This document shows, piece after piece, positions 22,231 through 30,321 of a stretch of DNA of 31,170 nucleotides. Below the pieces are notes generated by a model. It was not told the DNA's origin. It searched no databases and saw nothing but the letters and a program-made list of their open reading frames with translations. Source of the stretch: a virus; the IMG/VR virus record IMGVR_UViG_3300035156_000375, positions 1-31,170 of that record, one strand, 5' to 3'. Every line of letters begins with the position of its first letter. Position 1 is the stretch's first letter. Both the position numbers and the translations under genes were made by a program.

Positions 22231-22692
22231 ATGTCCCTGATTACCTGCTACGACGCGGATGGAAATCCGCATGAAAAAGAGCCGGTCGATGCACGCGAGG
22301 CGTGCCTGCACAACGGTTTCACCATGACGCCTCCGGGCACCACGGCGATCGGCGCCATCGCCGAATACGTACCCACCAAACAAGAACTGCTCGCCGCTCG
22401 TGACGACTTGCTCGCGCGCCAAATGGAGTTGGATGCATGCGATCAGCGGCTGATCGAGCGTTCCGGGTCGCTGGACCAGCGAGAGCAGGCGCTGGCGGAG
22501 CGTGAGCTGGCCAGTCAGCTGAAAGCTGGTCGCCTCGCCGCCGTTCAGGTTGCCGGCGCCAGTGGTCCGGACGTCGCCAGCATGACGAAGGCTCAACTGC
22601 AGGCCGCGCTGGAAGAGAAGGGCGTCAAATTCCCTGCCACCGCCGACAAAGCCGAGCTGCAATCGCTCTTGACCGCAGCACAAACCGCATAA
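22231..22692 (+). CDS. Structural hypothetical with coiled coil and C-terminal HeH/SAP-like motif
   Basis: The start at 22231 (MSLITCYDADG) follows GGAG; upstream codons belong to the terminator and cement gene. It has an N-terminal short domain with AREACLHNGFTM, a coiled coil (KQELLAARDDLLARQMELDA ... SLDQREQALAERELASQL), and a C-terminal helix-extended-loop-helix-like unit (MTKAQLQAALEEKGVKFPA, then ADKAELQSLL). That ending is typical of HeH/LEM-type tails on phage head-associated proteins. Function unknown; probably a virion-associated or assembly protein given its position. Confidence 0.7.
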   Translation: MSLITCYDADGNPHEKEPVDAREACLHNGFTMTPPGTTAIGAIAEYVPTKQELLAARDDLLARQMELDACDQRLIERSGSLDQREQALAERELASQLKAGRLAAVQVAGASGPDVASMTKAQLQAALEEKGVKFPATADKAELQSLLTAAQTA

Positions 22693-22704
22693 CGAAAGAC
22701 CTAC

Positions 22705-25266
22705 ATGACAGTCCTATATTCAGGCGAAAAGACGACGATCGCAGTGCCGGCCGGCAAGGCGCCGGTTATCGTCGGCACCCATGGCACCTCCGGCTGGCTG
22801 CATTGCCTGAATGAAGGGCTGGGCGGTGATGCTGCAACGCGTAGCTGGAGTGTCGGCGAAGGTCCAGTTGGCCCTATCGCGCTAATGGCCGCAAGCCAGC
22901 GTTACACCGTGAAGTGCATTGTTGGCAGCATTGATGTCACCGACGGGAATGTGGCGGCAGACAGCGCCGTCGCGGCTTTCGTAACTGGCTCGGGCGTCGT
23001 CGGCGAGAAGCTGACCGCAACACTGCCCGCCGGCGTTGTGGGGACGTTGCAGTTCGTACGCTTTACCAAAGCCACACCACCAGTGAAATCGCTCATTTCC
23101 GGCGCGGTGGCAAACGCTGTTAATAGCTTGCAGTACACCTACCAGCAGGGCGATTTGATCTACGATCTCGCCTGTGACACTTCGAACACCGTCCAAACCT
23201 CGAACAAGATTTCGGCGGGGGGCACCGCGACCGTTGACCCTGCACCAGTACCCGCAACCGCAGTTACCCTGACCGGCCCGACCTCCGTGGTCGTGGGCGC
23301 CGAGTCGTCTGCTTACACCGTCACGCTGTCGCCAGTTGGCGGTACCGTCGCATCGCCCGTCACCGTTACGCCGACGGCCATCACTGGCGTCAGCTTCAAC
23401 CCGGCCAGCGTCTCGCTTACCACTACATCGCCTTCGGCCACGTTCACCGCCACCGTGTCGGCCGCCGGCACCAAGACCATCGCCGTGACCAGCACCGGCG
23501 GCCTGACCGCGCCAGCGGCGATCAACATGGTGGCGTCGGCAGCTGCCTCGAACGTTCCGAGCGCGCCGGTGATCATCGCCGCGACCGAGAACATCAACGA
23601 CAACACCACGGCAGTTGTCAGCTACGTGGCACCTTCGAGCAATGGCGGCAGCGCGCTCACCGGCTACACGGGCGTGATGACGATGGAAGACGGCAGCACG
23701 GTGCCCGGCACCGCCGCAGCCGGCGCCACCAGCATGAACTTCACCGGCGTCACGGCGCTGAAGTCGCGCTCCGTGGTGATCCGCGCCGTGAACGGCAATG
23801 GCCCCGGCGCGCTTTCGGCGGTAGCCAAGGTCGCCACGCTGCGTAATGTCGCTACGCGTTGCTCGTCGCAGTACGAGTCCAGCCCGCAATTGCAGGCGTT
23901 GGGTCATTCCACGCACTACAACACCTCTGGTCGCACACAGAACATCCTCAAAGTAGTAATTCCGAATTACTATAGCCAGCTTGATACCGGTTCCGGCACG
24001 CTCAGCGTCAAGGTGGTAATTGAATATCCGCCGGAAAGCGGCATTCAAGATTCGTTTATGTTTGACGGCGCACTGCTCGGTTCTGTCGCCGTAAATACCA
24101 ACAAATTTAGCGATTTTCTGACGTTGACGAACATCGTCGGCGGTATCCCCGATGGCGCGGCGTTCCGTCTCAAGTACTTCTTCCAAACCACTTCTGGTGG
24201 CCGCATCCCGTATTGCCATAATGGTTCTACGAGCAAATACGGCGCCAAGTACGATTTGATCCGCTTCGGCGCGTCGGGTCAAGATCGTCTGACGGACGAT
24301 GCGGCTACTTGGAATGCGCGCGTAAATGACGACGCCACCAAAAATTACTGCTTCAAACCACTGGCGATCCTGGGCTATTCCACCGCAGACGTCCATCTCA
24401 TTAACGGCGATTCGAACACTGCGGGCGGCGGCGTCGATCAAGCTAGCGATACCTTCCTGCTGTGCGGTTTGGGAGAGAAATTGGTCGGCCGTGGTGGTCC
24501 GTTCATCAACCTGGCCCAAAGTGGCGAGAAGCTGGAAGACTGGCTTGACGCAAGTAAAGCCCTGCGCCGGAAGGAGATGGTTCCCTACACCACGGTGCGC
24601 GATAACTTCTACGGCACCAACACCTTTGCGAACCAGACCGATGTTGCCGCGCTGAATGCGCTCGACGTGCGCTATAGAAACGAGTGGGCGCCGTTCAACA
24701 AGCTGACCACTTGCACGATGCCGCCGAAAACGACGCCAGCGACTGGGCCTTTCAATACGCTGGCCAGCCAGAACGTGGACACCACGCAGGACGCAAAACG
24801 CGTCGCGTGGAACGCCGCGCGCGTGGCGAAAACTGCCGTTGCGTTTGACCAGGTGTTCAACATTGCGCCGTTGCTCGCCGCCCCGACCGATGAGCGTAAA
24901 TGGGACGTCCATCCACTGGGCCGTAACCTGACGGTGAGCATGACGGCCGGCTCGAACGTCGTTACCGCCACCACCGGCACTTTCGGCGCCGACGACCCAA
25001 CGACGGAACTGGTCTGCGTTACGCAGGCGTCCTACGCCGGCTCGGCGCCGTACATTTCGGACGGCGGTTTGATCGGGCTGATGCAGTACACCGAGGCGAC
25101 GCACGCACTGATCACCGATCGGGCTGGCGTTGCCCGCCCCGCTGGCGTGACCGTAACTGGCTTGACTATGCACATCGGCCTGTGGAACGTAACAGGTGAC
25201 GGTACACACGGGCGCGAAGCCATGTATCAACGCATCCTTCCTGTCGCGCTGACCGCACCGCTCTAA
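22705..25266 (+). CDS. Large virion-associated protein with Ig-like, Fn3-like and SGNH-esterase domains
   Basis: 853 residues. Residues 1-180 are a beta-rich anchor. Residues about 185-275 form a bacterial Ig-like unit (VTLTGPTSVVVGAESSAYTV ... VTSTGGLTAP). Residues about 285-375 look like Fn3 (PSAPVIIAATENINDNTTAV ... KSRSVVIRAVNGNGPGALSA). The C-terminal part is an SGNH/GDSL hydrolase: GDSN with Ser570, block-II Gly607 in NLAQSGEKLEDW, and block V with Asp832 and His835 (DGTHG). No clear GxND block III is seen. Such domains deacetylate or cleave surface polysaccharides during adsorption. Placement between capsid and connector genes is unusual for a tail fibre; it could be a head spike. Confidence 0.8.
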   Translation: MTVLYSGEKTTIAVPAGKAPVIVGTHGTSGWLHCLNEGLGGDAATRSWSVGEGPVGPIALMAASQRYTVKCIVGSIDVTDGNVAADSAVAAFVTGSGVVGEKLTATLPAGVVGTLQFVRFTKATPPVKSLISGAVANAVNSLQYTYQQGDLIYDLACDTSNTVQTSNKISAGGTATVDPAPVPATAVTLTGPTSVVVGAESSAYTVTLSPVGGTVASPVTVTPTAITGVSFNPASVSLTTTSPSATFTATVSAAGTKTIAVTSTGGLTAPAAINMVASAAASNVPSAPVIIAATENINDNTTAVVSYVAPSSNGGSALTGYTGVMTMEDGSTVPGTAAAGATSMNFTGVTALKSRSVVIRAVNGNGPGALSAVAKVATLRNVATRCSSQYESSPQLQALGHSTHYNTSGRTQNILKVVIPNYYSQLDTGSGTLSVKVVIEYPPESGIQDSFMFDGALLGSVAVNTNKFSDFLTLTNIVGGIPDGAAFRLKYFFQTTSGGRIPYCHNGSTSKYGAKYDLIRFGASGQDRLTDDAATWNARVNDDATKNYCFKPLAILGYSTADVHLINGDSNTAGGGVDQASDTFLLCGLGEKLVGRGGPFINLAQSGEKLEDWLDASKALRRKEMVPYTTVRDNFYGTNTFANQTDVAALNALDVRYRNEWAPFNKLTTCTMPPKTTPATGPFNTLASQNVDTTQDAKRVAWNAARVAKTAVAFDQVFNIAPLLAAPTDERKWDVHPLGRNLTVSMTAGSNVVTATTGTFGADDPTTELVCVTQASYAGSAPYISDGGLIGLMQYTEATHALITDRAGVARPAGVTVTGLTMHIGLWNVTGDGTHGREAMYQRILPVALTAPL

Positions 25267-25290
25267 TCTGCAACATCTCCGCGAGCATCT

Positions 25291-25341
25291 ATGACCATCA
25301 CCACCGAAACCGGCGCCGGCCTGCCCGACGGAAAGCCCTAA
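25291..25341 (+). pseudogene. Orphan 5' end of head-tail connector gene
   Basis: The frame reads MTITTETGAGLPDGKP then TAA. This matches the start of the connector gene 0.77 kb downstream (MTLIVEAGMGLPDAESY): same length and 9 of the first 13 residues identical. The PEP-CTERM gene lies between the two copies. It is the ancestral start left behind when the cargo gene was inserted. A hairpin (25330-25351, GGAAAG/CTTTCC) lies at the break. Confidence 0.65.
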
Positions 25342-25363
25342 AGGACTTTCCTGCAAAGAAAAC

Positions 25364-25987
25364 TTATTTCTGTTTTCGGCGGCGAGCAAAGGCGCCCATG
25401 AAACCCAGACCTGCTAGAAACATTGCGTAAGTCTCAGGTTCTGGAACCGCAGAAGGTATCTGTGGAATCGGCGTGGGCGCATTCGGACCGACGGGTTCAT
25501 TAAATCGCAGATCATCCAGTGCTACGACGTGCAATAACGAACCCATTACGATGAAATTGATGTTCGCAAAGTCGAGGGTGTACGTCGTGTAATCGTTGGT
25601 GACGTGTAATGCTTGCGAAAAGGCCGGATGCTGGGCGTGCACATCCTCTTTGAAGTATGCCGTGATGTAGACATCATCGGTTGCTCCTTCAATATAAGTG
25701 CGCACCGAAAGGCTATTTAATGTGAAATCAGCGCCGGTAGCGCTACGGATCACTGGGAACGCCTCGTTATAAATAACCATTACGCCGGTGCCAGACTGAG
25801 CGACTGGTGAATAGTGCGTGTAATTAGCTCTGCTCCAGCTAAGTCCCGCATACGTCGAAGGCATTTGCTCAATGAAGCCAGTGTCAGGTAAGTCTTCGAA
25901 ATCAATAGTTGTTGCTTTAGCAGCGAAGGTCAGCGAAAGAATTGCGGACAATCCTGAAGTAATGATGATTCGTTTTAAGCTAAACAT
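25364..25987 (-). CDS. PEP-CTERM sorting-domain exoprotein (207 aa), prophage cargo
   Basis: The start at 25987 is chosen because GGGGAGG precedes it and a signal peptide begins there (MFSLKRIIITSGLSAILSLT, cleaved near AAKA); the longer frame upstream is not protein-like. The mature domain is beta-rich (TIDFEDLPDTGFIEQ, SLSVRTYIEG, DDVYITAYF, TYTLDFANINFIVM, VVALDDLRFNEP), like the jelly-roll domains common in PEP-CTERM proteins. The end is VPEPETYAMFLAGLGFMGAF then RRRK, a complete exosortase signal. It is monocistronic, antiparallel and AT-richer than the phage genes. An extended -10 (TGCTAATAT) lies upstream on the minus strand within 26010-26025. It is expected at the cell surface or in the matrix. 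Confidence 0.92.
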   Translation of the reverse strand: MFSLKRIIITSGLSAILSLTFAAKATTIDFEDLPDTGFIEQMPSTYAGLSWSRANYTHYSPVAQSGTGVMVIYNEAFPVIRSATGADFTLNSLSVRTYIEGATDDVYITAYFKEDVHAQHPAFSQALHVTNDYTTYTLDFANINFIVMGSLLHVVALDDLRFNEPVGPNAPTPIPQIPSAVPEPETYAMFLAGLGFMGAFARRRKQK

Positions 25988-26065
25988 GCGCCTCCCCTGG
26001 AGTTGTAATGTTTGCAATATTAGCACGGAAGTCTGTAGAAATTGGATGATTTTATGGCGAAAGTA

Positions 26066-26569
26066 ATGACACTTATTGTTGAGGCAGGCATGGGTCTGCC
26101 GGATGCCGAGAGCTATGCCAGCGTGGCGCAGGCGGATGCATATCACGCGAAGCGCCTCAACACCGCGTGGGCGGCGCTCGCCGAGCCGACCAAGGAATCG
26201 CTGCTGATCAAGGCAACGGAATACATGGTCGGCCAGTACCGCGAGCGCTGGAAAGGTCGGCGCCGCACGTCAACGCAGGCGCTGGACTGGCCGCGCTACG
26301 ACGTCGAGATGGATGACGTCGAGGCTTACCTCGGCGCGGACATTGTGCCGGTCGAGGTGCAGAACGCATGCGCCGTCCTGGCGCTTCAAGCGAACAGCGG
26401 CGACCTGGCGCCGGCGCTGAAGCGCGCGATCAAGGAGAAGGTCATTGGCCCGATCAAAACCGTCTACGCCGACGGCGCACCGGAATTTGTCCGGTACCGC
26501 GCGGTCGACCAGCTGCTCAAGCCGTTCCTTTGCGGGTCTGGCTTGACCGGCCGAATGGTGCGGTCGTGA
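26066..26569 (+). CDS. Head-tail connector / DnaT-like (DnaT_2) phage protein
   Basis: 167 residues from ATG 26066 (MTLIVEAGMGLPDAESYASV); ATGs at 26054 and 26042 are alternative starts without homologous sequence. The pattern QADAYHAKRLNTAWAALAEP, LLIKATEYM and QALDWPR is that of the family annotated 'DnaT-like ssDNA-binding', which in phage gene order is a gp6-type head-tail connector. The first ~25 codons are AT-richer and differ from the remnant at 25291, so the 5' end was replaced or rebuilt with the cargo insertion. It is coupled to the next gene through GTGA. Confidence 0.75.
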   Translation: MTLIVEAGMGLPDAESYASVAQADAYHAKRLNTAWAALAEPTKESLLIKATEYMVGQYRERWKGRRRTSTQALDWPRYDVEMDDVEAYLGADIVPVEVQNACAVLALQANSGDLAPALKRAIKEKVIGPIKTVYADGAPEFVRYRAVDQLLKPFLCGSGLTGRMVRS

Positions 26570-26940
26570 GCGGCTATCCGACAGTGAAGATCGACGGCTG
26601 TGCGGTTCACGAGAACACGTACAGCGACAACTGCAAGATTTGGACCGTCACCAACCTGATCGCGCGCGCCAAAGAATTGACGCCGTTCGATCTGCCGCTG
26701 GCGGCAATCTACACCGGCAGCCAGGTGTGGGATGCAACCGGGTCGGCGTATGGCATGGCCCACCACATGCGCCGCGCGCTGGATGTTGATACGAGCTATC
26801 CGATCATCCTCGACCAGGAAGGCTTCATTATGGACGGATGGCACCGCGTGCTCCGCGCGCTGATCGACGGTAAGGCTACGATCAAGGCCGTGCGGTTTGC
26901 TGAAACGCCGCCGCATGACTATTTGAAGCCAACGCCATGA
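26566..26940 (+). CDS. ParB-nuclease-fold-like small phage protein
   Basis: 124 residues from GTG 26566, overlapping the upstream TGA. The C-terminal part (PIILDQEGFIMDGWHRVLRA, then LIDGKATIKAVRF) carries the G-x-x-x-D-G-x-H-R pattern of ParB/Srx-like domains. A partition role is unlikely for a single-domain protein amid neck genes. A nucleotide-binding accessory role is possible. It overlaps the next gene by ATGA. Confidence 0.65.
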   Translation: MSGYPTVKIDGCAVHENTYSDNCKIWTVTNLIARAKELTPFDLPLAAIYTGSQVWDATGSAYGMAHHMRRALDVDTSYPIILDQEGFIMDGWHRVLRALIDGKATIKAVRFAETPPHDYLKPTP

Positions 26941-27323
26941 GCGACTATGCACAAGACGCCATCGACGCCGACGAAGCCCTTCGCGAGGACGGCCAGCTGC
27001 TGACGCTGACCTACAAGCAGCCCGGCATCTACGTCGGCGGCGCGGTCGTGCCCGGCGTACCGCCGATCATCCGGCACGCATGGGGCATAGAAACCGGCCT
27101 CACGACCAACGACCTCGGCATCGGCGCCATCAATGGCACGCTGATCAAATCGGGCGACCGCAAGATCACCATGTCGGCGCTGGATGACGCCAGCGCCGCG
27201 CTGCCGCCGATGAAGAACGAGGACATGGTGCTGGCCGGCGGCGTGCTGTACACCGTCAAGAACGTCGATAAGGTCGCGCCCGGCGGCATTGTCGTGCTGT
27301 GGCGGCTGGTGGGGCGCGTCTGA
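26937..27323 (+). CDS. Neck/head-closure-type hypothetical (128 aa)
   Basis: Starts in ATGA and ends in TGATG with the next gene. A beta-rich protein (GQLLTLTYKQPGIYVGGAVV ... TLIKSGDRKITMSALD ... LAGGVLYTVKNVDKVAPGGI). The size, fold type and position between connector and HK97-gp10-like genes suggest a head-closure/stopper protein. The assignment is by gene order, not by a recognised motif. Confidence 0.65.
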   Translation: MSDYAQDAIDADEALREDGQLLTLTYKQPGIYVGGAVVPGVPPIIRHAWGIETGLTTNDLGIGAINGTLIKSGDRKITMSALDDASAALPPMKNEDMVLAGGVLYTVKNVDKVAPGGIVVLWRLVGRV

Positions 27324-27916
27324 TGGCTATGTCCTTCTCGCTGCAAATCGCGGCATGGGTCGAGAAGACCAAAGGCGACCTCGATAAGGTGGTGCGCTAC
27401 GCGGCGCTGACCATCGACGGCAAGCTGATGTATCGCTCGCCGGTCGGTGATCCGACGAAGTGGAAGGTCAACCCGAACAGACCCAAGGTATTCGGCAAGT
27501 TCTCGGCGGCCGGCCCGAAGGCGAACTGGCAGGCTGGGTTCATGAGCAAAGGCGCGTCGACCTACCGCAAATCCGGCGCCGGCTACGTGGGCGGCCGATC
27601 CCGCAGTGCGTGGATGTTCTCGATCGGCTCGCCCAGCAATGAGCAGGGCACCGTGGTCGACCCGACTGGCAAGCTGACGCTCGACGCTCACAAGGCGCTG
27701 ATCGCGGCGGCTAGGGCGGGCGACATCCTGTACTTTCAAAACAACATGCCTTATGCAAAGCGCCTGGAGCAGGGCTGGTCCCAACAGGCGCCGTTCGGCA
27801 TGGTCGCACTGACCGTCGTCGAGTGGCAAACCATTGTCGACAACGTCGTCAACGGTATCCGGGCCGGCACTTCTTCCAGCGACTTTGCGCAGGGCTTCAA
27901 CACCTACTCCTTATGA
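27323..27916 (+). CDS. HK97 gp10-like tail-completion protein
   Basis: 197 residues. The sequence SFSLQIAAWVEKTKGDLDKV, then TIDGKLMYRSPVGDPTKWKV, and later LYFQNNMPYAKRLEQGWSQQ is characteristic of the HK97-gp10 family, where a basic helix plus the YA..LE.G segment is conserved. It joins the tail to the filled head. It overlaps the next gene by ATGA. Intact. Confidence 0.75.
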   Translation: MAMSFSLQIAAWVEKTKGDLDKVVRYAALTIDGKLMYRSPVGDPTKWKVNPNRPKVFGKFSAAGPKANWQAGFMSKGASTYRKSGAGYVGGRSRSAWMFSIGSPSNEQGTVVDPTGKLTLDAHKALIAAARAGDILYFQNNMPYAKRLEQGWSQQAPFGMVALTVVEWQTIVDNVVNGIRAGTSSSDFAQGFNTYSL

Positions 27917-29409
27917 GCATTCCGTATATCCGCAACGCGCTGGAGACGGCGCTGGCCAGCATCGAGCCGGAGATCGACATCGTGCACGAGAACGGCTTGC
28001 GGTACGAGCCGCAGCCGGACGTGGCGTACTGCGAGGTGTACTTGCTCGTGGCCGAGCCGGCGAATCCGACGATCGGCGAAGCCTTCTACGTCGAGCGCGG
28101 CATCCTGCAGGTCACCCTGCAATACCCGCCACTGGTCGGCACGCTCGACTGCGCGCTGCGCGCCGAGGCGATCCGTTCTCTGTTTAAGCGCGGCGCCACG
28201 TTCGCCGACAACAGCGTCACCGTCCAGATCGACCGCACGCAGAGCATTTCGCAAAGCCTGAGCGATGCGTTCGGCGAGGGTGGCAAGGCTATGGGCGGTA
28301 TGTTCCAGGCGTACGCCAAGGGCATGGAAGGCCAGCTGCGCGCACAGAAGGATTTGGCGGCTGCAAAGAAACTGGCTGCCGATGATCCGAGCAAGATTGA
28401 AGCCATCAACCGCGCGCAGCTGAACGGCTCGCTCGCTCAGATTCAAAGCTATGTCGGCATGACGTCGGCGGCGCAGGGCTTCTTCAACGAGTGCTCGCGT
28501 GGATACCAAGCCATGCACGCGGCAACCGTTGCGCTGCAAGGCGCCGAGATCGCGCTGAGTGTGATCAAGGGCATCAACGCCTTGCTCACGCAGGGTGAGG
28601 GCGATCCATACACAGCGTTCGGCCGGATGGCGGCAATGGCCGCGCTGGTGGCCGGCCTCGGCGTGGCGATCAGTGCTGGCGGTGGCGGTGGAGGGCAATC
28701 TGCCGCTGACGTGCAGAAGTCGCAGGGCACCGGCTCGGTGTTCGGCGACAGCTCGGCCAAGTTCGATTCGATTCGTCGCTCGATCGAGCAGTTGACGTCG
28801 AACTCGTCGGACATGCTACCAATCAATCAGGGCATGCTGACCGCGCTTCAAAGTATCGAGGCGTCGATGGCCGGCCTGACGAACTTGGTGGTGCGCACGC
28901 CCGGCATCACCGACGGATCCAATATGGGCATCCAGACCGGGACGATCTCCAAGTCGACCGGCGCGTCGATCGCTGCCGGCGCCCAGCTCGGTAGCATGGT
29001 GGGCGAGTATTTCGGGCCAGTCGGTTTGGTGGTTGGCGCAATCGGTGGCGCGATCATCGGTGGCCTAAAAGGCATCTGGGGCAAGACGACGCAGAACATC
29101 GTCGATTCGGGCCTGCAATACGGTGGCAGCGTCCGCAACTTGCAGGGCGGCCAGGGTTTCGACCAGTACGCCAGCATCGACACGACGAAAAAGAGCTTCT
29201 TTGGCCTGTCGAAGAAGACCAGCAACTCTGTGCAGACCGAAGGGCTGAACGACGAGCTGTCGAAGCAGTTCGGCCTGATCTTCACGAATCTGGATAAGTC
29301 GCTGCAAGCCGCTTCGGTGGCGCTCGGCGGCTCGGCAACAGCACCTTCGGCACCGGCAAGGCCACGGTGGTGTCGTCGCTGGTCGAGCAGGCCAGGGCGA
29401 TCGTACTGA
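27913..29409 (+). pseudogene. Tail terminator (DUF4128)::tape-measure fusion created by deletion
   Basis: Residues 1 to about 112 (MSIPYIRNALETALASIEPE to VTVQIDRTQSIS) are a DUF4128-type tail terminator lacking its last ~25 residues. From about SLSDAFGEGGKAMGGMFQAY onward the sequence is the C-terminal part of a tape-measure protein: coiled segments, ALVAGLGVAISAGGGGGGQS, Ala/Gly-rich membrane-like stretches (VGLVVGAIGGAIIGGLKGIW) and LSKQFGLIFTNLDKSL. The tail tube, chaperone and tape-measure N-terminal genes are missing, so about 3-4 kb was lost in frame. Phage sequence ends near 29330; the last ~26 codons are host DNA read out of frame. The product cannot form a tail. Confidence 0.8.
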
Positions 29410-30272
29410 AAGGCTACACCGAACCGGCGATCGTCGCGGCGGTCGCACCGAAGGACGCCGACGATTATCCGAAGGTCGCGTCGACGGTTGCGCACTGGCG
29501 CTTCTTCGGCGGCACCGACGGCGCCGCCGTCGCGCCGGGCACCCGCATCGCCGATGTCACCGGCGCCAACCCGCTCACGCGCGACCAGCTCAACAAGGGC
29601 GGCGTGGTCGGCGCCGAGGCCGGCGACATCGTTTGGAGCAGCGACCGCCACCGCCTGTCGTCGGCGCCGGGCTCGGTGAGCTTCGTCAACACCGACAAGA
29701 ACGCGCCGCGCCTGAGCTACTTCGTCACCGATGCGGCGGCCGCCATCAACGCGCAAACCTTCGCCGCCACCGGCTACACGGTCGAAGCGTTCATCAAGAT
29801 CAACCAGGCGTGGGACAAGACCAAACATGCGTGGATGAATATCATGACGCGCGACGGCAAGCGCGGCAGCCTTGCCGGCTTCGACGGCGGCGATCCGGAA
29901 TCGCCGCCGCTGCTGTTCGCCATCTCCAGCCTGCGCGAAGTGCAGTGGGAAGTGGTGCCGGACGTCGCCGGCAAGCGCGACGCGCTGGCCAGCTGGTCGG
30001 GCGAGATCATCGCCGGCACCTGGGTCCACGTCGCCATCGTCAACGATCCGGTCACGCACGACACGGTGATGTACGTGGAAGGCGCGCCGGTGCTGCGCAA
30101 CAGCAGCAACGTGGTTGGCATGGCGGCGTCGTCGGCGAGCGCGCCTTGGGTGGTGGGCGGCGGCTCGTGGGATGGCGCGCGCGCCGACGGCTTCTTCGGC
30201 AACATCGGCGAGGTGAGGGTGGCCGCAGCCGCGCTGTCGCCGGCGCAGTGGTTGACGGCGCGGCGCAGCTAA
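29331..30272 (+). pseudogene. Host LamG-domain protein, 3' part only
   Basis: The frame, different from the tape-measure frame, reads LGNSTFGTGKATVVSSLVEQ and on to the TAA at 30270-30272. Residues corresponding to 29480-30260 form a concanavalin/LamG jelly roll: STVAHWRFFGG, GYTVEAFIKINQAWDK, IAGTWVHVAIVNDP, MYVEGAPV, NIGEVRVAAAALSPAQWL. In related bacteria such a domain ends long secreted proteins, including calcineurin-type phosphoesterases. The N-terminal part, signal peptide and start codon are absent; it is fused directly to phage DNA. It may have been split by the prophage, with the rest outside the window to the left. Confidence 0.8.
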
Positions 30273-30321
30273 AGGAAGCAAATCGCCGCCGCGCCGCCGC
30301 GCCGCCACACTGCCAAGCCGC

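Noticed and set aside
22882-25389. 835-codon minus-strand open frame
   Set aside because: Antisense of the Ig/SGNH protein gene in a GC-rich region; its composition is Arg/Gly/His-rich shadow sequence with no start signal.
20008-26000. Diversity-generating retroelement expected from BPP-1 resemblance
   Set aside because: No reverse transcriptase motif (xxDD), no template/variable repeat pair and no Mtd-like gene was seen in the window.
28848-30308. 486-codon minus-strand open frame
   Set aside because: It spans the tape-measure/host junction on the opposite strand and reads as Arg/Ala/His-rich shadow sequence; the plus strand has recognisable domains.
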